Assembly (NCBI RefSeq): GCF_031143425.1
Contig: NC_090448.1
Location: 333,076,177-333,140,176 of the forward strand
Direction of reading: 5' to 3'
From: Pleurodeles waltl
Taxonomy: Eukaryota; Chordata; Amphibia; Caudata; Salamandridae
Length of the DNA: 64,000 bases
Below, piece by piece: positions 33,619-45,244 of this stretch. The position numbers and the translations under genes were made by a program. Each line of letters begins with the position of its first letter. The first letter of the stretch is position 1. The notes beneath the pieces were generated by a model. It saw only the letters and a list, made by a program, of their open reading frames with translations. It had not been told where the DNA came from and made no database searches.

Positions 33619-34428
33619 AGCCCCTTCATTCGTCTATGTTCCCTTTCACTGGCGGATAGAGGCCCGCGAGCTGTGTCAATATGCATGGGCTCTTCCTCGG
33701 TATTCCCTTTGGATTCAGGACGGACTTCCTCGGTACGATGGGCGAAGGGACGAGATGGTACTGAGTGAGAAGGCAAACGACTCTTCTTTTTCTCCATTCT
33801 TCGTTCATTCAACCGATATTCTATTGTTAGTGCCTGGTCCATCAATCCTTTGAGGTTTTCTATCCTGGCAGAATGTACTAGTTCATCTTTGATGTCCTCT
33901 CTGAGACCTCTACGGAAGAGTGTCACCCAGGTTGTTTCTGCAGCTAATTGTCTGAAACGGGTGATGTATTGTAATACATCTTGACTCCCTTGTTGGACTT
34001 CGCAAAGAGCCTCTTCTGCTGACGCCTCGAGTCCAGGGCGTTCAAACATCTGTTTAAAAGTAGTGATAAAGGTGGAATAATTAGATAGACAGGGATCGTT
34101 TCTGGTTACTAGGTGTGGCCCAGGCCAAGGCTGGTCCTGATAAGGCACTAATCAAATACCCCACCTTGGTCTTATCTTGTACAAATTGCGAGGGGCGAAA
34201 GGCAAAGTACACCGTCAAGGCATCCAGGAATTCTTTTAATGTGGTGGGATCCCTGGAAAATCGAGGTGTAGAGGCGGCTACTGCAGGGACATCTGTGGTC
34301 CTGGAGGCAAAGGCTTGTCGATAAACAGTATTCTCAGTACGTAATTGCTGGAGTTCTTGAGCCTGTTGTTGTATCGTCGCCAGTAGGTCCTGGTTAGTAG
34401 GTTCCGTGTTTGCCACTGGGTTATCCAT
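33525..34428 (-). pseudogene. Gypsy gag
   Basis: A capsid-type gag starts at ATG 34428 (MDNPVANTEP). An N-terminal coiled segment (IQQQAQELQQLRTEN) is followed by the gag core (KEFLDALTVYF...YLISALSGPALAW) in the first frame, which ends at 34081. The second frame (34148-33525) carries the rest (TFKQMFERPG, YITRFRQLAAET) and a CCHC zinc knuckle, CLYCGAAGHLIRAC, at about 33600. The two frames overlap, so one small indel near 34100-34145 has broken the gene. The zinc knuckle is intact. Confidence 0.87.
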
Positions 34429-34455
34429 AGTTCCGGACTGCAACTGGAATCTTTG

Positions 34456-34464
34456 GCGTTGCAA
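34456..34464 (-). promoter_or_regulatory. Gypsy self-priming primer-binding site (candidate)
   Basis: On the minus strand, two bases after the 5' LTR, stands TTGCAACGC. It is not complementary to a tRNA CCA end. It is exactly complementary to GCGTTGCAA at 34816-34808 in the LTR, which lies about 31 nt downstream of the TATA box, where transcription should begin. This is the layout of Tf1/sushi elements, whose RNA 5' end folds back as primer. Confidence 0.6.
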
Positions 34465-34466
34465 TC

Positions 34467-35380
34467 TGTCGCGGTTTTCAATGGTCTTACCGTCTCAGCA
34501 GAGAGGTGTAGGGGAACGGTCCTTGTTCCGACGGGTTCTGCTCTGGCCGAGGTAGGGGCGACCCCTTCCGGTAGCCACGGTGCTGTTTGGTATGAGCGAA
34601 CCACTACAGTCCGTGCCCTCCAGAAGGAGTCCCAGAGGAAAAACCCCAGTAGGGTAAAAAACCTCCACAGGAACTCCCTGAAACGAGAAGGAGGACACCA
34701 GGGTATTAGGACCGTAGATCAGGAAGGGAGGGAAAACAAGGCAGATCAGGAACAGACACAATGCGCAGAAGGAGATCAAATAGGAGCGTGACTACCACCA
34801 AGAAGTGTTGCAACGCAATGGACAAGCAGTTGAAATCCCTTTATATACCCCTAGACAGGAAGTAGAAAACAGGAAGTAGAAATGCCACCATCTTGGATTG
34901 GGGAAAAGAAAACAATAGTGAATCAGAAATGTGCGTCTAACAATGCATGCTGGGCAGAGAGGAAGAGGTCAGCATGCTGGGAAGAAAAAGGGAAAGTATA
35001 AAGTGCTCCTTGTGTAAGGGTTCGGTTTTGTTCTCAGGATATCGGTAGGTGGTAAGTGAACATGCAAGTAAATAAACGGTTAAGCGCATAATGCGCTGTA
35101 TGTTGCCATGTAGCGTCTGCCTTTATGGCCGAACTTAAAATAAGGGAAGCAGCGAGTGCCGCGACCCGTAAACCGGCTCCTAGGAGCCTCCATGGCTCTT
35201 GCCTGAGCCGCGGCATCCCCCGCGACCCAGGCGTCAGCCGCCGTGTTCACCGTGACCCGAGCGCCGGCCGCGGCGCTGTCCGCGACCCGGGTGTCGGCCG
35301 CAGTGAAATTGACATGCCGCGCAGCGGCACCCTGAGCCCGCGGCCGCGGCGAGCGCTGCGGCGAGGGCCGCGGCATAACA
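34467..35380 (-). repeat. Gypsy 5' LTR
   Basis: 914 bp, the same length as the 3' LTR, about 98% identical by eye. It contains the minus-strand TATA box (34840-34847), the predicted RNA start about 34816, and the CpG-rich U3 with 30-bp repeats (35190-35370). Confidence 0.92.
34840..34847 (-). promoter_or_regulatory. Gypsy LTR TATA box
   Basis: TATATAAA on the minus strand, within GGGGTATATAAAGGGA. The predicted start about 31 nt downstream falls in TTGCGTTGCAAC. Confidence 0.7.
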
Positions 35381-37133
35381 AGTTCATGTTTAGCATTTTC
35401 AGAATGGATCCAGCCCCTTAAAAGGGAGCCTTGTTCCTGTCGATTAGGTGATTCCAGCAACTGCAGCCCAGAGGCCACCCGATTCTGTATCCAGACAGGC
35501 TCCATTCTTGGTTCTACTTCTGAGGAAACCATTGCTCTATACAACACCAACCCTCTTGCTTTTGGCACCTCTCATGATGCCATCACCAGCTCTAACCGTC
35601 TAGGCTTTCTTGATCACTACCTCAGCCAGGGAAGTTGACAGACATTATTTTAGTGGTAAGAGAAAACATTTCAGCACCCTTCGAGTTACAGCCCCTGGCA
35701 GTGCCTCTCCAATTATCACAGTTTTACTCAACTGAAGGAGGTCTTTGGGTCAGATTTTAACATATTAAACATTCCAAACTGAGATTATGGGTGTATGGAT
35801 TAAGATGATTTGGAGGCTGATAGCTACTTATCACCTTCCTCCTTACCACACAGATGATGCCTTTTGCTTAGACCTACAAAGTGCTTTTAACCTTAACACT
35901 TCTACAGTCCTGGCCCCTGGGGCCCTCCTTCAGAGGAAGGTTTTTGTTTCTCACCTGTGGTACAGAAAACAGCCGAATCACTCGAATTACCTTAGCTGAC
36001 TACTAAGACAAAGCCCAACACCTTGATGGAAATCATACAGCTGTCTTTGGTGGCTCTGAAAACCTTGCTGTCATTCAGTGAAGGTCTCTTGGGGCCTGTT
36101 CTGCTGCTCAGGAGAAATCCTTCATTGGGCCGGCAGTTCATACAAAAATCGCACTGCGCGGTCAGCCTGCACCTTCAGCTCTCTGTTCTTGATGACAAAT
36201 TCTTCCCCAGAGTGTTTTGTGGTTCCAAAGGGAATGAAATGCATTTCCCCTACTGCTCCTTCAATTTGTGAGTCTAAAGAACTTAACTTCAGAGGTGTAA
36301 AACATTTTGCATCACACAGATTAGCTCTTTATGTTGCCAATGATAAATGCTGATTTGGTCAGTGTTTCCACACCTTGTGGCAGCTGGCCCCAAACAGCCT
36401 TCCAGAGCCCTGCTTGAACTTGGTGAGTGATGGTTTGTATGGCTCCAAGCAAATCCTGAAGTACCACGTGAATTCTGATGACACAGTGGCTCAATTCATG
36501 TTCTGACTCTATAGGCTTTTCTGGATATTTCAAGGTAACATTGATGAACATTCCATTTGTTGAAGAGTGACTCTTCAAGGCGAAAGCGGATATTCATGCC
36601 ATGGCACACTCGCCAGGCTTGGCTTTCCAAGCGAAGCCATTCCACCGTCAGTACTGTTGATTCCACGGCTTCTCAAGGGGCAGCCCTCATGACAAATTCC
36701 ACCTTTGCAGCTGGTTCGATCCCCGCCCAGTCCGCCATGCCCCCAATAGCTTTACCACCATTTTTTACCAGGAATGGACCTAATGGACAACAGAAACATC
36801 GGCAGCTCCAGTCTCCTCCATCTTCACTTTATCTGCCACCTCAAAACCTCCTCTAACCCCATCCCATTTCCTACCACCTCCTCCAACTTCTAGTAGTAGA
36901 AAAGTCTTCCACTCCACCACAAATTGAGATACTATCATGAGAGGTCACTGGAGTCTTCAGCTTATTTACTATGGTTATGCCCTCGCTTGCTAGTCTTCCC
37001 CAACAGGCAGCCCTTCATCTGTACGTTAGTGCACTCTGGCAGATGATTTAGTTCCGGATTGGAGGTACTTGCCCTACCGAAGTAAGGGGTCATAGAAGAG
37101 GTACCCATGAAGGAGTGTGTCACATGATTTTAT

Positions 37134-37400
37134 TTGTTTTATTTCTTTGTTCTCAAGAAGGATGGATGGCTCAGGCCTTTGAGCAATCTCTTCATTTTGA
37201 CAGGACAAGTTGAAATTGTGCTCCTGAGAAAGAGGCTGGATCTCAGTGCAGGGAATTCATTGGTGGTCTTGGATCTCCAGGGTGCCTATTTACATTTGCC
37301 AATGCCCCCTGCCCACAAGTCTTACCTTTGATTCACTGTTTGCTCCCAACATTACCTGTTGCAGTTTAGTACAGTGTTAAGCATGCCCTATATGAAGGCT
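37134..37400 (+). pseudogene. DIRS E reverse transcriptase fragment
   Basis: FVLKKDGWLRPLSN and LDLQGAYLHLPMPPAHKSYL align in order with the RT blocks FLIPKKD...LRPILDL and LDLKDAYFHIPI..SHRKYL of copies A-C. Stops follow (TGA after KSYL). Downstream, HYLLQFSTVL corresponds to the HYQFKVLPFG block. The fragment is not functional. Confidence 0.65.
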
Positions 37401-37743
37401 TTGCATTCTCCGAGGGTTGCAGGTGTTTGGAATACCATTTAGTTGTTTGTTTGGACTCTGATTCCTTTTTCTGCAGGGTGTCTTCCTGCTGGCCTTACTA
37501 CTGTCCACCAGATGGATATGAGGGCCTTTCATTGGTGTCGAATGCAGTAGTTGCTGTAACATCATGGGAGTATTTTGGCTGAGGTGCACATTTACAGCTG
37601 TGTTCTGACCGACTTCCTTTGGTGAACGTGTCCCTCCAGTCTCATGGTGGGTCTCCCCTACGTTCCTCTTTAGTTGTTGGTAACATTTGTTATGCAACCC
37701 TTTTGAAATGGGTTGCTAATCCAGACGAGATAGCGACACAATG

Positions 37744-38274
37744 GTGGTCATTATGACCCTGGCGGTATTACTACCGGAGGGCCAAAACGACGGGAGCACC
37801 GCCAACAGGCTGGTGGTGCCTCCCGGTGTATTATGACCGCGGCGGTTGCGCCGCGGTCGCACCGCCGGAGCCGGCAGTTTACCGCCGCAATGGCCCCGGC
37901 GGATGTAATCGGCCAGGGGATTACGACTCCCCGACCGCCAGCCTTTTTCTGGCGGTCTGAACCGCCAGGAAAAGGCTGGTGGTACGGGGTGTCGTGGGGC
38001 CCCTGGGGGCCCCATTCGGCTTTTCACTGTCTGCTGTGCAGACAGTGAAAAGTGCGACGGGTGCAACTGCACCCGTCACACGGCCGCAACACCGCCGGCT
38101 CCATTTGGAGCCGGCTCCTATGTTGCGGCCGTGATCCCCGCTGGGCCGGCGGGCGGAAACCAGGTTTCCGCCCGCCAGCCCAGCGGGGATCTCCAAATGG
38201 CCGCGGCGGGGGTGCGGCTGCATTGGCGGCCGCATGGCGGTCAGATCTTGGCGGGCGGCAAGGTCGTAATCACC
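37744..38274. mobile_element. GC-rich foldback element, relative of 4365-4870
   Basis: Ends TGGTCATTATGACC and GGTCGTAATCACC are imperfect inverted copies. The interior is full of nested palindromes (CCGCTGGGCCGGCGGGCGGA facing its complement at 38135-38190; CCGCGGCGGTTGCGCCGCGG). GC content is far above the surroundings. Overlapping long open frames on both strands are by-products of GC content. It is inserted in DIRS relic E. Confidence 0.6.
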
Positions 38275-38399
38275 CCCAATGTCTTTAGTCTGCATCATAA
38301 TAACAGCTGCACATAGTATGTATTAGAGTGTTAAGCAGTCCCCCTTCTTTGAAGGTATTTCCTTCTTCCTCAGGGAGCACAATTCAAGTTCAGTAAGGA

Positions 38400-38727
38400 A
38401 GCACTGCCGCAATACATTGTGACTGCAGACAGAGTGGTGTGGGTTCTTTGACTCTGGGGCCCTTTATCTTGGGTAGTGGGCCCTTGCGTTGGAGCATTTT
38501 TCCCCAGTAGGAGCGCAACTTGCAGCTTAAGGAGGGATCTCTTTGCCACAGCTGAGAACAGGAAGTGTCTTTCAGTTTCACATATTTTCCTGGGTGAAGC
38601 TTTAAGGTTCGATTGGTCACAAGGTCTACTGAATATACTGATGGGGATACCGGGCCCAAAACTGTGGAACACACTGACCACAAGAATCAAAGAAAAGCAG
38701 GCCAGAATCTTAGTGCATGCATTGTAG
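38400..38727 (+). pseudogene. DIRS E RNase H edge and methyltransferase-like fragment
   Basis: TADR at about 38425 matches the first RNase H Asp block. After a deletion, RDLFATAENRKC...EALRFDWSQGLL...GPKLWNTL..RIKEKQARILV lines up with IDLFATKENAKC...ALWMNW...FPPLPLLPYLVNKL of copy A. The segment supports the view that the post-RNase H domain is an old, shared part of these elements. Confidence 0.55.
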
Positions 38728-38937
38728 GACAAATTATTAGTGAACTGACAGTGATTAAAGAATATTGTACTGGGATTCTCCTTTCTACAATTTGATTTGT
38801 GCTTCAGCCGCCTGATGACTTGCAACTCTGGCATATACACAACATCTGACATACTTGAACGGTGACTTGCTTTGGTGTATAAAAGAACCTACTAAATAAA
38901 TTAATATACATCTTAGTAGGAATAAAATTAGGCATAT

Positions 38938-39612
38938 AGGGCCAGATGTAGTAAGCCGTTTGCATGTCGCAAACTGCAAAAATCGCAATTTGCGGCATGC
39001 AAACGGCTGAACGCGATGATCATTCCGAAATTGCGAGTCAGTACCGACTCGCAATTTGGGAATGTGACGCGCAAATAGGAAGGGGTGGTCCCTTCCTATT
39101 TGCGACTCGCATCGCAATTCAGAGTTGCTTTGTGACCGCGAATGCGGTCGCAAACCAACTCGCAGTTACCACCAGTGTCACACTGGTGGTAACTCATTCG
39201 CAAAAGGGAAGGGGTCCCCATGGGACCCCTTCCCCTTTGTGAATGTCGCCAAAAATATTTTTTCAGAGCAGGCAGTGGTCCTATGGTTTCGGTTTATTTT
39301 TCATTTTGCAACTCGATTTCCTTTAAGGAAAACGGGCTGCAAAATGAAAAAAAAAAAACTGCTTTATTTAAAAAGCAGTCACAGACATGGAGGTCTGCTG
39401 ACTACAGCAGGCCACCATCCCTGTGAGTGCAGGGACTCGCTATGGGGACGCAAACTGCGACCAACCTCATGAATATTGATGAGGTGGGTCTTTGCGACCC
39501 CATAGCGAGTCTGAGACACCATTCTGCATCCGATTTTGCGACTTGCAAATTGCGAGTCGGTCAGACTCGCAATTTGCAAGTCGCAAAATTGGATTTTCCT
39601 ACATCTGGCCCT
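38938..39612. mobile_element. Foldback element, AGGGCCAGATGTAG termini
   Basis: AGGGCCAGATGTAG at the left is mirrored by CTACATCTGGCCCT at the right. Inner arms also mirror each other (CGCAAACTGC...; GACTCGCAATTTG facing CAAATTGCGAGTC; TACCACCAGTGTCACACTGGTGGTAA at 39168-39193; CTATGGGGACGCAAA facing CCCATAGCG). A relative lies at 52248-52810. No protein is encoded. Confidence 0.65.
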
Positions 39613-39783
39613 TAGTCCCGATTGTTCCCTATTTCTGTTTACTGTAACCAAAGAGTTGATGTTAATGTGTAGAATAGTGTTTGGTGCATTATGTTTACAG
39701 TTATCTATTTGTTATATCAGGTTCAGTAACTACTGTTGCATGAAAATTGATGGTCCACATTTTTATTTTCTCTTTTCTTTCAG

Positions 39784-39909
39784 AAATGGTGTGTGCTTGG
39801 GAACAGCATTCAGTGACATCTCTCGAGGCTTCGGTATGGCATACTTCCCAGCAATCAGCCTGTCCTTCAAGGAATCAGTTGCTTTCAACTTTGGGAGCCG
39901 CCCATTCCG
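39784..39909 (+). CDS. RNF123: RNF123 exon (SPRY domain part 2)
   Basis: This 126-nt exon follows a TTTTCTTTCAG acceptor. It completes the Leu codon of the previous exon and reads [15 protein letters not shown], then [19 protein letters not shown] and SRPF. This is the C-terminal half of the SPRY domain of RNF123, one of the best conserved parts of the protein. It ends in CG, the first two bases of an Arg codon. The donor is not GT: the next bases are ATATCCTTTTT, the U12-type AT-AC donor. Reading on without splicing meets a stop after a dozen codons. Joining to 53739 restores Arg and continues the protein in frame. Confidence 0.93.
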
Positions 39910-39918
39910 ATATCCTTT
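39910..39918 (+). promoter_or_regulatory. U12-type 5' splice site (AT-AC class)
   Basis: ATATCCTTT matches the highly constrained minor-spliceosome donor consensus exactly. No GT donor near by would keep the frame with the exon at 53739. Confidence 0.88.
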
Positions 39919-40973
39919 TTTTTTTAAAAGCAAGACTGCTAAGCAGTAAATTAAGTAGAAGCAGCAATGCGGAGTATGGCTAGGTGATGGTTGGATGGTG
40001 AAATGTTAATCTGTGTTAGAACTGCCTCCCTCGTGCAAAATTGAGGATCTAATTAAAGGGCTTATATTTTGATGCAGTAATCTTCTTTAATATTTTAGTG
40101 ACCTTTGTTAACATGAACAATTGTGCTAAAACACTTTGCTACTCAGTTTAGCATTCAAAAGTGTCATCTTTTAATCTCAACAGGGCACATCAGACCTCAA
40201 ATAATCTTAGCAAATCTTTCTACCACATATTATGCAACAATATGAACAACACTCCTGCATTCTCCCTGCCTCCCCGCCCAGCTTCACATGTATATAATAG
40301 TTCTATATAGTTGCAAAACCTGCCGCAAATTACAAGGACAGTTGTACTTGAATCAGCAATAGAAATTGAGGCACACGTAAACCCAACAGCCCATGAAAGC
40401 AGTGAGGGGTAAACCACTACTGTGCTGCTATTCGGTTACCTAACACATACCTACTTTCAGTGACACATGGAGCTCTCCATTTAAGCTAATTGTTGAAGAA
40501 CCCATCCAATTATATTTGTAGAAAGCCACCCCCACTCTAATCTCATTGCTATCTTAATGCTTTTCCTTCAGCTTCTGCCCAAATAGAGGCCATAGGAGAC
40601 CAAGGTTAGCAAGTCTACAAGGCATTTTATTTTAATTAGATCTCCTCCTAAAAAACGTTATACATGTATTGGGACTTATTTGACTGTGTGTCAACTGTCC
40701 TCGTGGAACAGTACCTCAGTCCAGTACAAATATAGACTAGTGGTACGACAAAAAGTATGTAAGAAATTGGCTTTTTGATATATGGTAATATGTCATACAG
40801 ATTTCAGTTTTTTAAATCTGAGCTTCTGAGCATATTTGATAATTTTGGTTCTGGAAAACTTTATCCAACAAGGACTCTTTGGGTCTTTTAGTTTTAATAG
40901 AGAAAAGGCAGCTTAAACTTCGTATTGAATGTAAAATGTGTATAAAAATGTAATCTTTTGCAAAATGCTTTAA

Positions 40974-41009
<36 letters not shown>

Positions 41010-42717
41010 TAAACATCAATACCTCATTTTACAAGGGACTATATCTTATATAGCTGTGTTCACATAGAGATGACCAGGCCTTCTACACAAGGCAGAAGGA
41101 AACAAAAGACAGGAAGGGGGTCCTATATGTAAACAGGAGCCATGCTTATCCCTTTCTCCGTTTCTTCCTCACTACTCATGCTATATCAAGGTCACTAAAC
41201 CTTCCAGAAATGTTTAGATCCTTAATATGGAAATTCCTTTTAGCCCAGTGGACCAAAATATGACGTTTTTGTGCCGAAAGAAATGATTCGAGCTTGGTCA
41301 ATTAGCTGTGGTCTCCCTTATTTTGCTCTTATTTTCTCTACTTTATTTAGGATCCTATCTCTGCAATGGATAGAATTTGGTTTTCTACTCTGTAGACATT
41401 TCTTGCATGTGTTAGCTCTAGTGAGTAATGTAATTGTCTACGAATGTATTGCTTGGTACCTCTGCTGTTATACATTGAAATATGTCAGGGACCCTACACG
41501 TTACAGAAACTCTAGACCCCTATTGAAGGAACGGCCCCTTATTGTAGTATGAACAGAGCCACATGTTTTTGCTTTTGTAAGAAATTAGTCTAAACTCTCT
41601 TGACTACATAAGATATTTGAGGCCCATTTTATTCACTATCTGCCCTCCCCCAGCACACTAACCTTCCTTATTGGCTACAACCAATGGTCTCATCTGAGAT
41701 AGCTAGCCTTAGTAGAAGGTGATTGGTTTCTCTTCCGTTTCATTCCAAGAGGCAGCTTACCTAAACATGTGCTTCAGATTCGTATGTTGCTTTGATGCTT
41801 GGAGGAGTCTTAACAAATTTCTTCCTGAAAGTACAATAAGTCTCCTGTCTGATATAAGTTTATAAGCAGGAACTTTACCTATCTTGCCAATTCACCATGA
41901 GCTCAAACTCCCAGTGATATGATTCTAAGGAGAGGCAAGTTGAGCATCTGAGAAGAGGCCCAGAAATGCAGTGTTCAATATTCCCCTACCTTGGTAGCTA
42001 CATATTAGCTTTTTCCTAGAGGAAATCTTGGTGTGCATGTAGCTTATTTTAAGCCAATGGGGAACTACCACACCTTATTTTATCTCTGAAGATCTTGTCT
42101 TATTTCAAGTGGTAAGAGGAGAGAGTTCACAGATCATTCTCTCCAGGGCAAATTTTACATTCGTGGTTAGCTCCATTAACAGGCATGGTCCACTCAGTTA
42201 CTTCCCACATTCCTACCAGAGCCTTTCGTACTGTAGATGAGATAAGCACCATGAGACTGTTGAGGTTCTGTTAAGGCCAGGGCTGTTCCGGTTTCCCAGA
42301 GTGCCAACCTCTTTAACATATTTATCCTTTATAGATGTCTTAATGAGTTCTTATCGGAGGTTTACCCATTCAAAATAATATGCCCAGCTTCATTGAGCTA
42401 TTGCTGAAGACTCTGTCTAGACTATGTTGAGGGTTGCTTGTGAGGATCTATTGTTTACTCTAAAAACTCTAAAAAGAAGAATTTAGCTTGTCCATTTCTA
42501 CTACTGGTTGGCTTCATTGTCCATCTTATTTTCTCCCTTTTTATTGGCGAGGGCGTGTCAGCGCTTGGCAGCTTCACTTAAGCTCTGTTTTTGTGTTCTT
42601 CCCTGAAGCATGCTTGCAGGACAATTTGAAACCCTCCAAACGGAAGCTCACACCTGAAACCAATCAACTAGCATTAACCAGACTTTGTGGCATGTGACTA
42701 ATTTATGAAACCTGCAT
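39919..42717. other. RNF123 U12 intron, left part, no gene seen
   Basis: AT-rich intron with a 31-T run (40976-41006). No coding domain or known repeat recognised. Confidence 0.6.
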
Positions 42718-43124
42718 GTTCGAGGGCATGTGTGGCTGTAGATAAACATGCTCTGCATATGCCTGTCACCTAGTGTTGGTTCTGGAGTGGTGCAAGTTGT
42801 TTTTCTTCGAAGAAGCGTTTCGAGTCACAGGATCGAGTGACTCCTCCTCTCGCTGATAGTGTGCTTAGGCATTGACTCCTTTGTTAGATTGTTTTCTCTC
42901 AGCAGTCTGGTTTGGACGTGTCTTTGCCTAGTCTTTCAACTCGCTCCGGTGCTAAATCTTTCTTTCCATCTTCTCTTATTCAACGATATTGTGTTTCGAT
43001 CTTGCATTCTAAGTGCACGTCTCGAATCATCGGTCTGAGCACGGACTGTGCACCCTCCCAAGTGTCTTTGCCCATCTCGGGCCTACTTCACCTCGCAGCA
43101 ATGACCACTATGCCAAACTGATAG

Positions 43125-45216
43125 AACGAGCACCATTTTGATTCTGCCCTCGGTGCTATGCTAAATTTCCCCACACCATTCAACATCTGGTGTGTAACCT
43201 GTGCCTCTTCCCTGGTCACCAGGAAGCTACCTGTAACACCTGCAGATCTTTCTGGTCGAATAACATGCTTTGGGACCAAAGGGCACGTCTACTAGAAATG
43301 GTGACACCCTGGACATCTTTGGGGAGGAACACACCCAGGAGGAGCCTGAAGGGGGAGGCCTTCTCCAGGACTCTTGACGTACAGTCGGACAGTGAAAGCC
43401 ACCATTAACATCTGCATAACCCATAACTGACGGGGACCCTCCTAGCCACCTACCCTCCCCAACACTGTGAGAAAGCCCATTTTAGAGGTCACCAGACCCG
43501 CTATCAGGCCATGGCAGGATCTGAAAATTTTTCTCAACTGCCCGCCTTCCAGTTCAGCTCTGAAAACTTCAATACAATGCCATCTTCTTTGGCCTCAATC
43601 TCTGGCATCTCTGCCCAAGACATTGTTTCCATCTAAATCTGAATTTCGTCTCCAAGCCGACCAGCTAGCACCTCCGCGCCAACGAAATTCCAGCGACCAA
43701 AAACTTTGGTGCCGAAATCCACAGATCCGAATACCTCCGAGCAGAGAAACTCCAGTCCGTCTTCGGTTACACCTTCTCCTGTGGTACCTATTCTAAAGAC
43801 TCTGGACACTTGTCAGCGCCGCCTTCATATTCAGGAGTTATTGCTTCTCCCTCAGTACTGATCAAGAGGAAGCGGTCTTTTCAAGAAGCTTTGGACACTT
43901 CTCCACTTCCAAAGAAAAGAAGCCAGGAAAAGGCCACCAGCCCATCTCACTAACCCAGCTCCTCTCCTCCTCCTCCTCCTGATCCACCTTCTTTTCCTCC
44001 ACCTCCCTCCCCTCCTCATTCTCCTGCTTCACCTACTTCAGGAGATTATAACCCTCAAGGATCTCTTTTATATATTGGGGAAGATTTGGATGGGACACAT
44101 TATGACCCAGATCCATGGGACACTTATGACCCTGACCCTATCCTGTCCAGTGACCCTGACTTATTCCCTGTGCACCCCTCACCACCAGAGGATACTACAT
44201 CTTACTAGTGAGTAGCGGTAAGAGGGGCCCCTTTCTACAATGCAGAACTACAGAGGGACCCTATCAAACAGAGCTTCCTGTTTGATACGCTCTCATCTAC
44301 TCTCAGAGATATCCAGTTTCTCCTGATGCTTCCTGGCATGCTTTGTCATGCTGATGACATTTTCAAGAACCCTACCCACTCTAGGGTTATCACCCCTAGA
44401 GTAGACAAGAAATATAAGCCTTCTTCCTCAGACCCATTGTACATTGGGTCACAGGTCCCTCCAGATTCCATAGTAGCTACCACTGCACGAAAACATGGCA
44501 ATAGCCAGGCCACAGGTGTCCCTCCTCCTCCTCCTCCTCAGAAGGAAAGCAAGAAAATTTATGCTGCTGGCAAAAGAGTGGCTGCACAGGCAGCTAACTA
44601 TTTGTGTATCGCCGGTTCACAGGTGTTACCAGGTAGATATGACCGGGCTCACTGGGATGAATTGGAGGAGCTCCTCCAATTTCACCCAGATGAGCACCGT
44701 AAGAGAGGACAACAAATTGTTGCTGAGGGGCAAACAATGTCTTATAATTCTATTTGTTGTGCCTTGGGCGTCACAGTTACAGCTGCATGCGGCATCAATA
44801 TTAATGTCCGAATAAGAAGGCATGCATCGCTCCACTGCTCTGGTTTCAATCCAGAATTACAGCAAGTGGTTCTAAACATGCCCTTTCATAAAGAGCATCT
44901 TTTAGGCCCTCAAGAGGATACCACGCTTGACGCTAAAAAAAGGACACCACAAAGGCTGTGTGCTTTACAGTCCCCCACAAAAAGGGGCACTTTTCATTGC
45001 CCCACTTTCAGAGGTGCCTACAGGTCCACATCCTCTGAGGTGTTTACTTCCCAAACCAGACAGCCTCCACCCTCATATTCTAGGAGTTTCTACAGGGGGT
45101 CCTACAGAGGCAACAAGGGTAGAGGTACGAGCACTCTTCCTCCACTGCAAATCAGTGACTACCTCCCTCTTCCCCCTGCTCACTCCACACCTTTTGGGAG
45201 ATGGCTCCAAACTTAA
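43125..45216 (+). pseudogene. DIRS D gag-like pseudogene
   Basis: An N-terminal Cys/His module is recognisable near 43140-43250 (CNLCLFPGHQEATCNTC). The conserved gag block is open from 44326 to 45216 (LPGMLCHADDIFKNP, DKKYKPSSSDPLY, AAGKRVAAQAAN, IRRHASLHCSGFNPE). Between them a proline-rich stretch is broken by stops and shifts (for example TAA near 43950 and TAG near 44206). The C-terminus keeps the SFYRGSYRGNKGRG motif. Confidence 0.78.
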
Positions 45217-45228
45217 CATCACCACGGA

Positions 45229-45244
45229 CCAATGGATCCTTTCC
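45229..45244. repeat. L1 target-site duplication, left copy
   Basis: CCAATGGATCCTTTCC, repeated exactly at 50179-50194. Removing one copy and the L1 restores the RT reading QWILSIIQHGYC of DIRS D. Confidence 0.93.

Larger units (their letters stand above)
29207..35380 (-). mobile_element. Complete Ty3/Gypsy chromovirus
   Basis: Two 914-bp LTRs (29207-30120 and 34467-35380) flank gag and pol on the minus strand. A 5-bp duplication AGTTC lies outside (29202-29206, 35381-35385). Pol order is protease, RT, RNase H, integrase, chromodomain, which defines a chromovirus; the self-priming signal points to the Tf1/sushi branch. By eye the LTRs differ at about 18 positions with no indels (about 2%), so the insertion is fairly recent, yet gag and pol carry at least three frameshifts. 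It may have been mobilised in trans or decayed after insertion. Confidence 0.93.
35381..38727 (+). mobile_element. Old DIRS-like relic E
   Basis: Highly decayed element, recognised by order and motifs. A gag-like scrap around 36590-36640 reads RQAWL. An RT segment lies at 37134-37400 (FFVLKKDGWLRPLSN, VVLDLQGAYLHLPMPP). An RNase H start near 38400 reads QYIVTADR. A methyltransferase-like segment at 38530-38700 reads RDLFATAENRKC and LRFDWSQGLL. A foldback element (37744-38274) sits between RT and RNase H, and the Gypsy element sits at the left. Ends, ITRs and recombinase are not seen. It is more diverged than copies A-D and probably a separate subfamily. Confidence 0.6.

Noticed and set aside
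34429..34464. Gag start right at the LTR edge
   Set aside because: That start is not ATG (TTG) and overlaps the priming site; the first ATG is at 34428.
34440..34466. tRNA primer-binding site for the Gypsy element
   Set aside because: No TGG follows the LTR, and the sequence instead pairs with the predicted RNA 5' end.
37716..38316. Long frames on both strands up to 125 codons
   Set aside because: They fall in a GC-rich foldback element, where stop codons are rare by composition.
39910..39930. A normal GT donor for the exon at 39784
   Set aside because: No GT near the exon end joins in frame to 53739, whereas ATATCC with a terminal AC does so exactly.
39536..39949. 137-codon open frame running through the RNF123 exon at 39784
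   Set aside because: Its first part is foldback and intron sequence and its end is intron read-through. Only 39784-39909 is exon, set by splice signals and phase.
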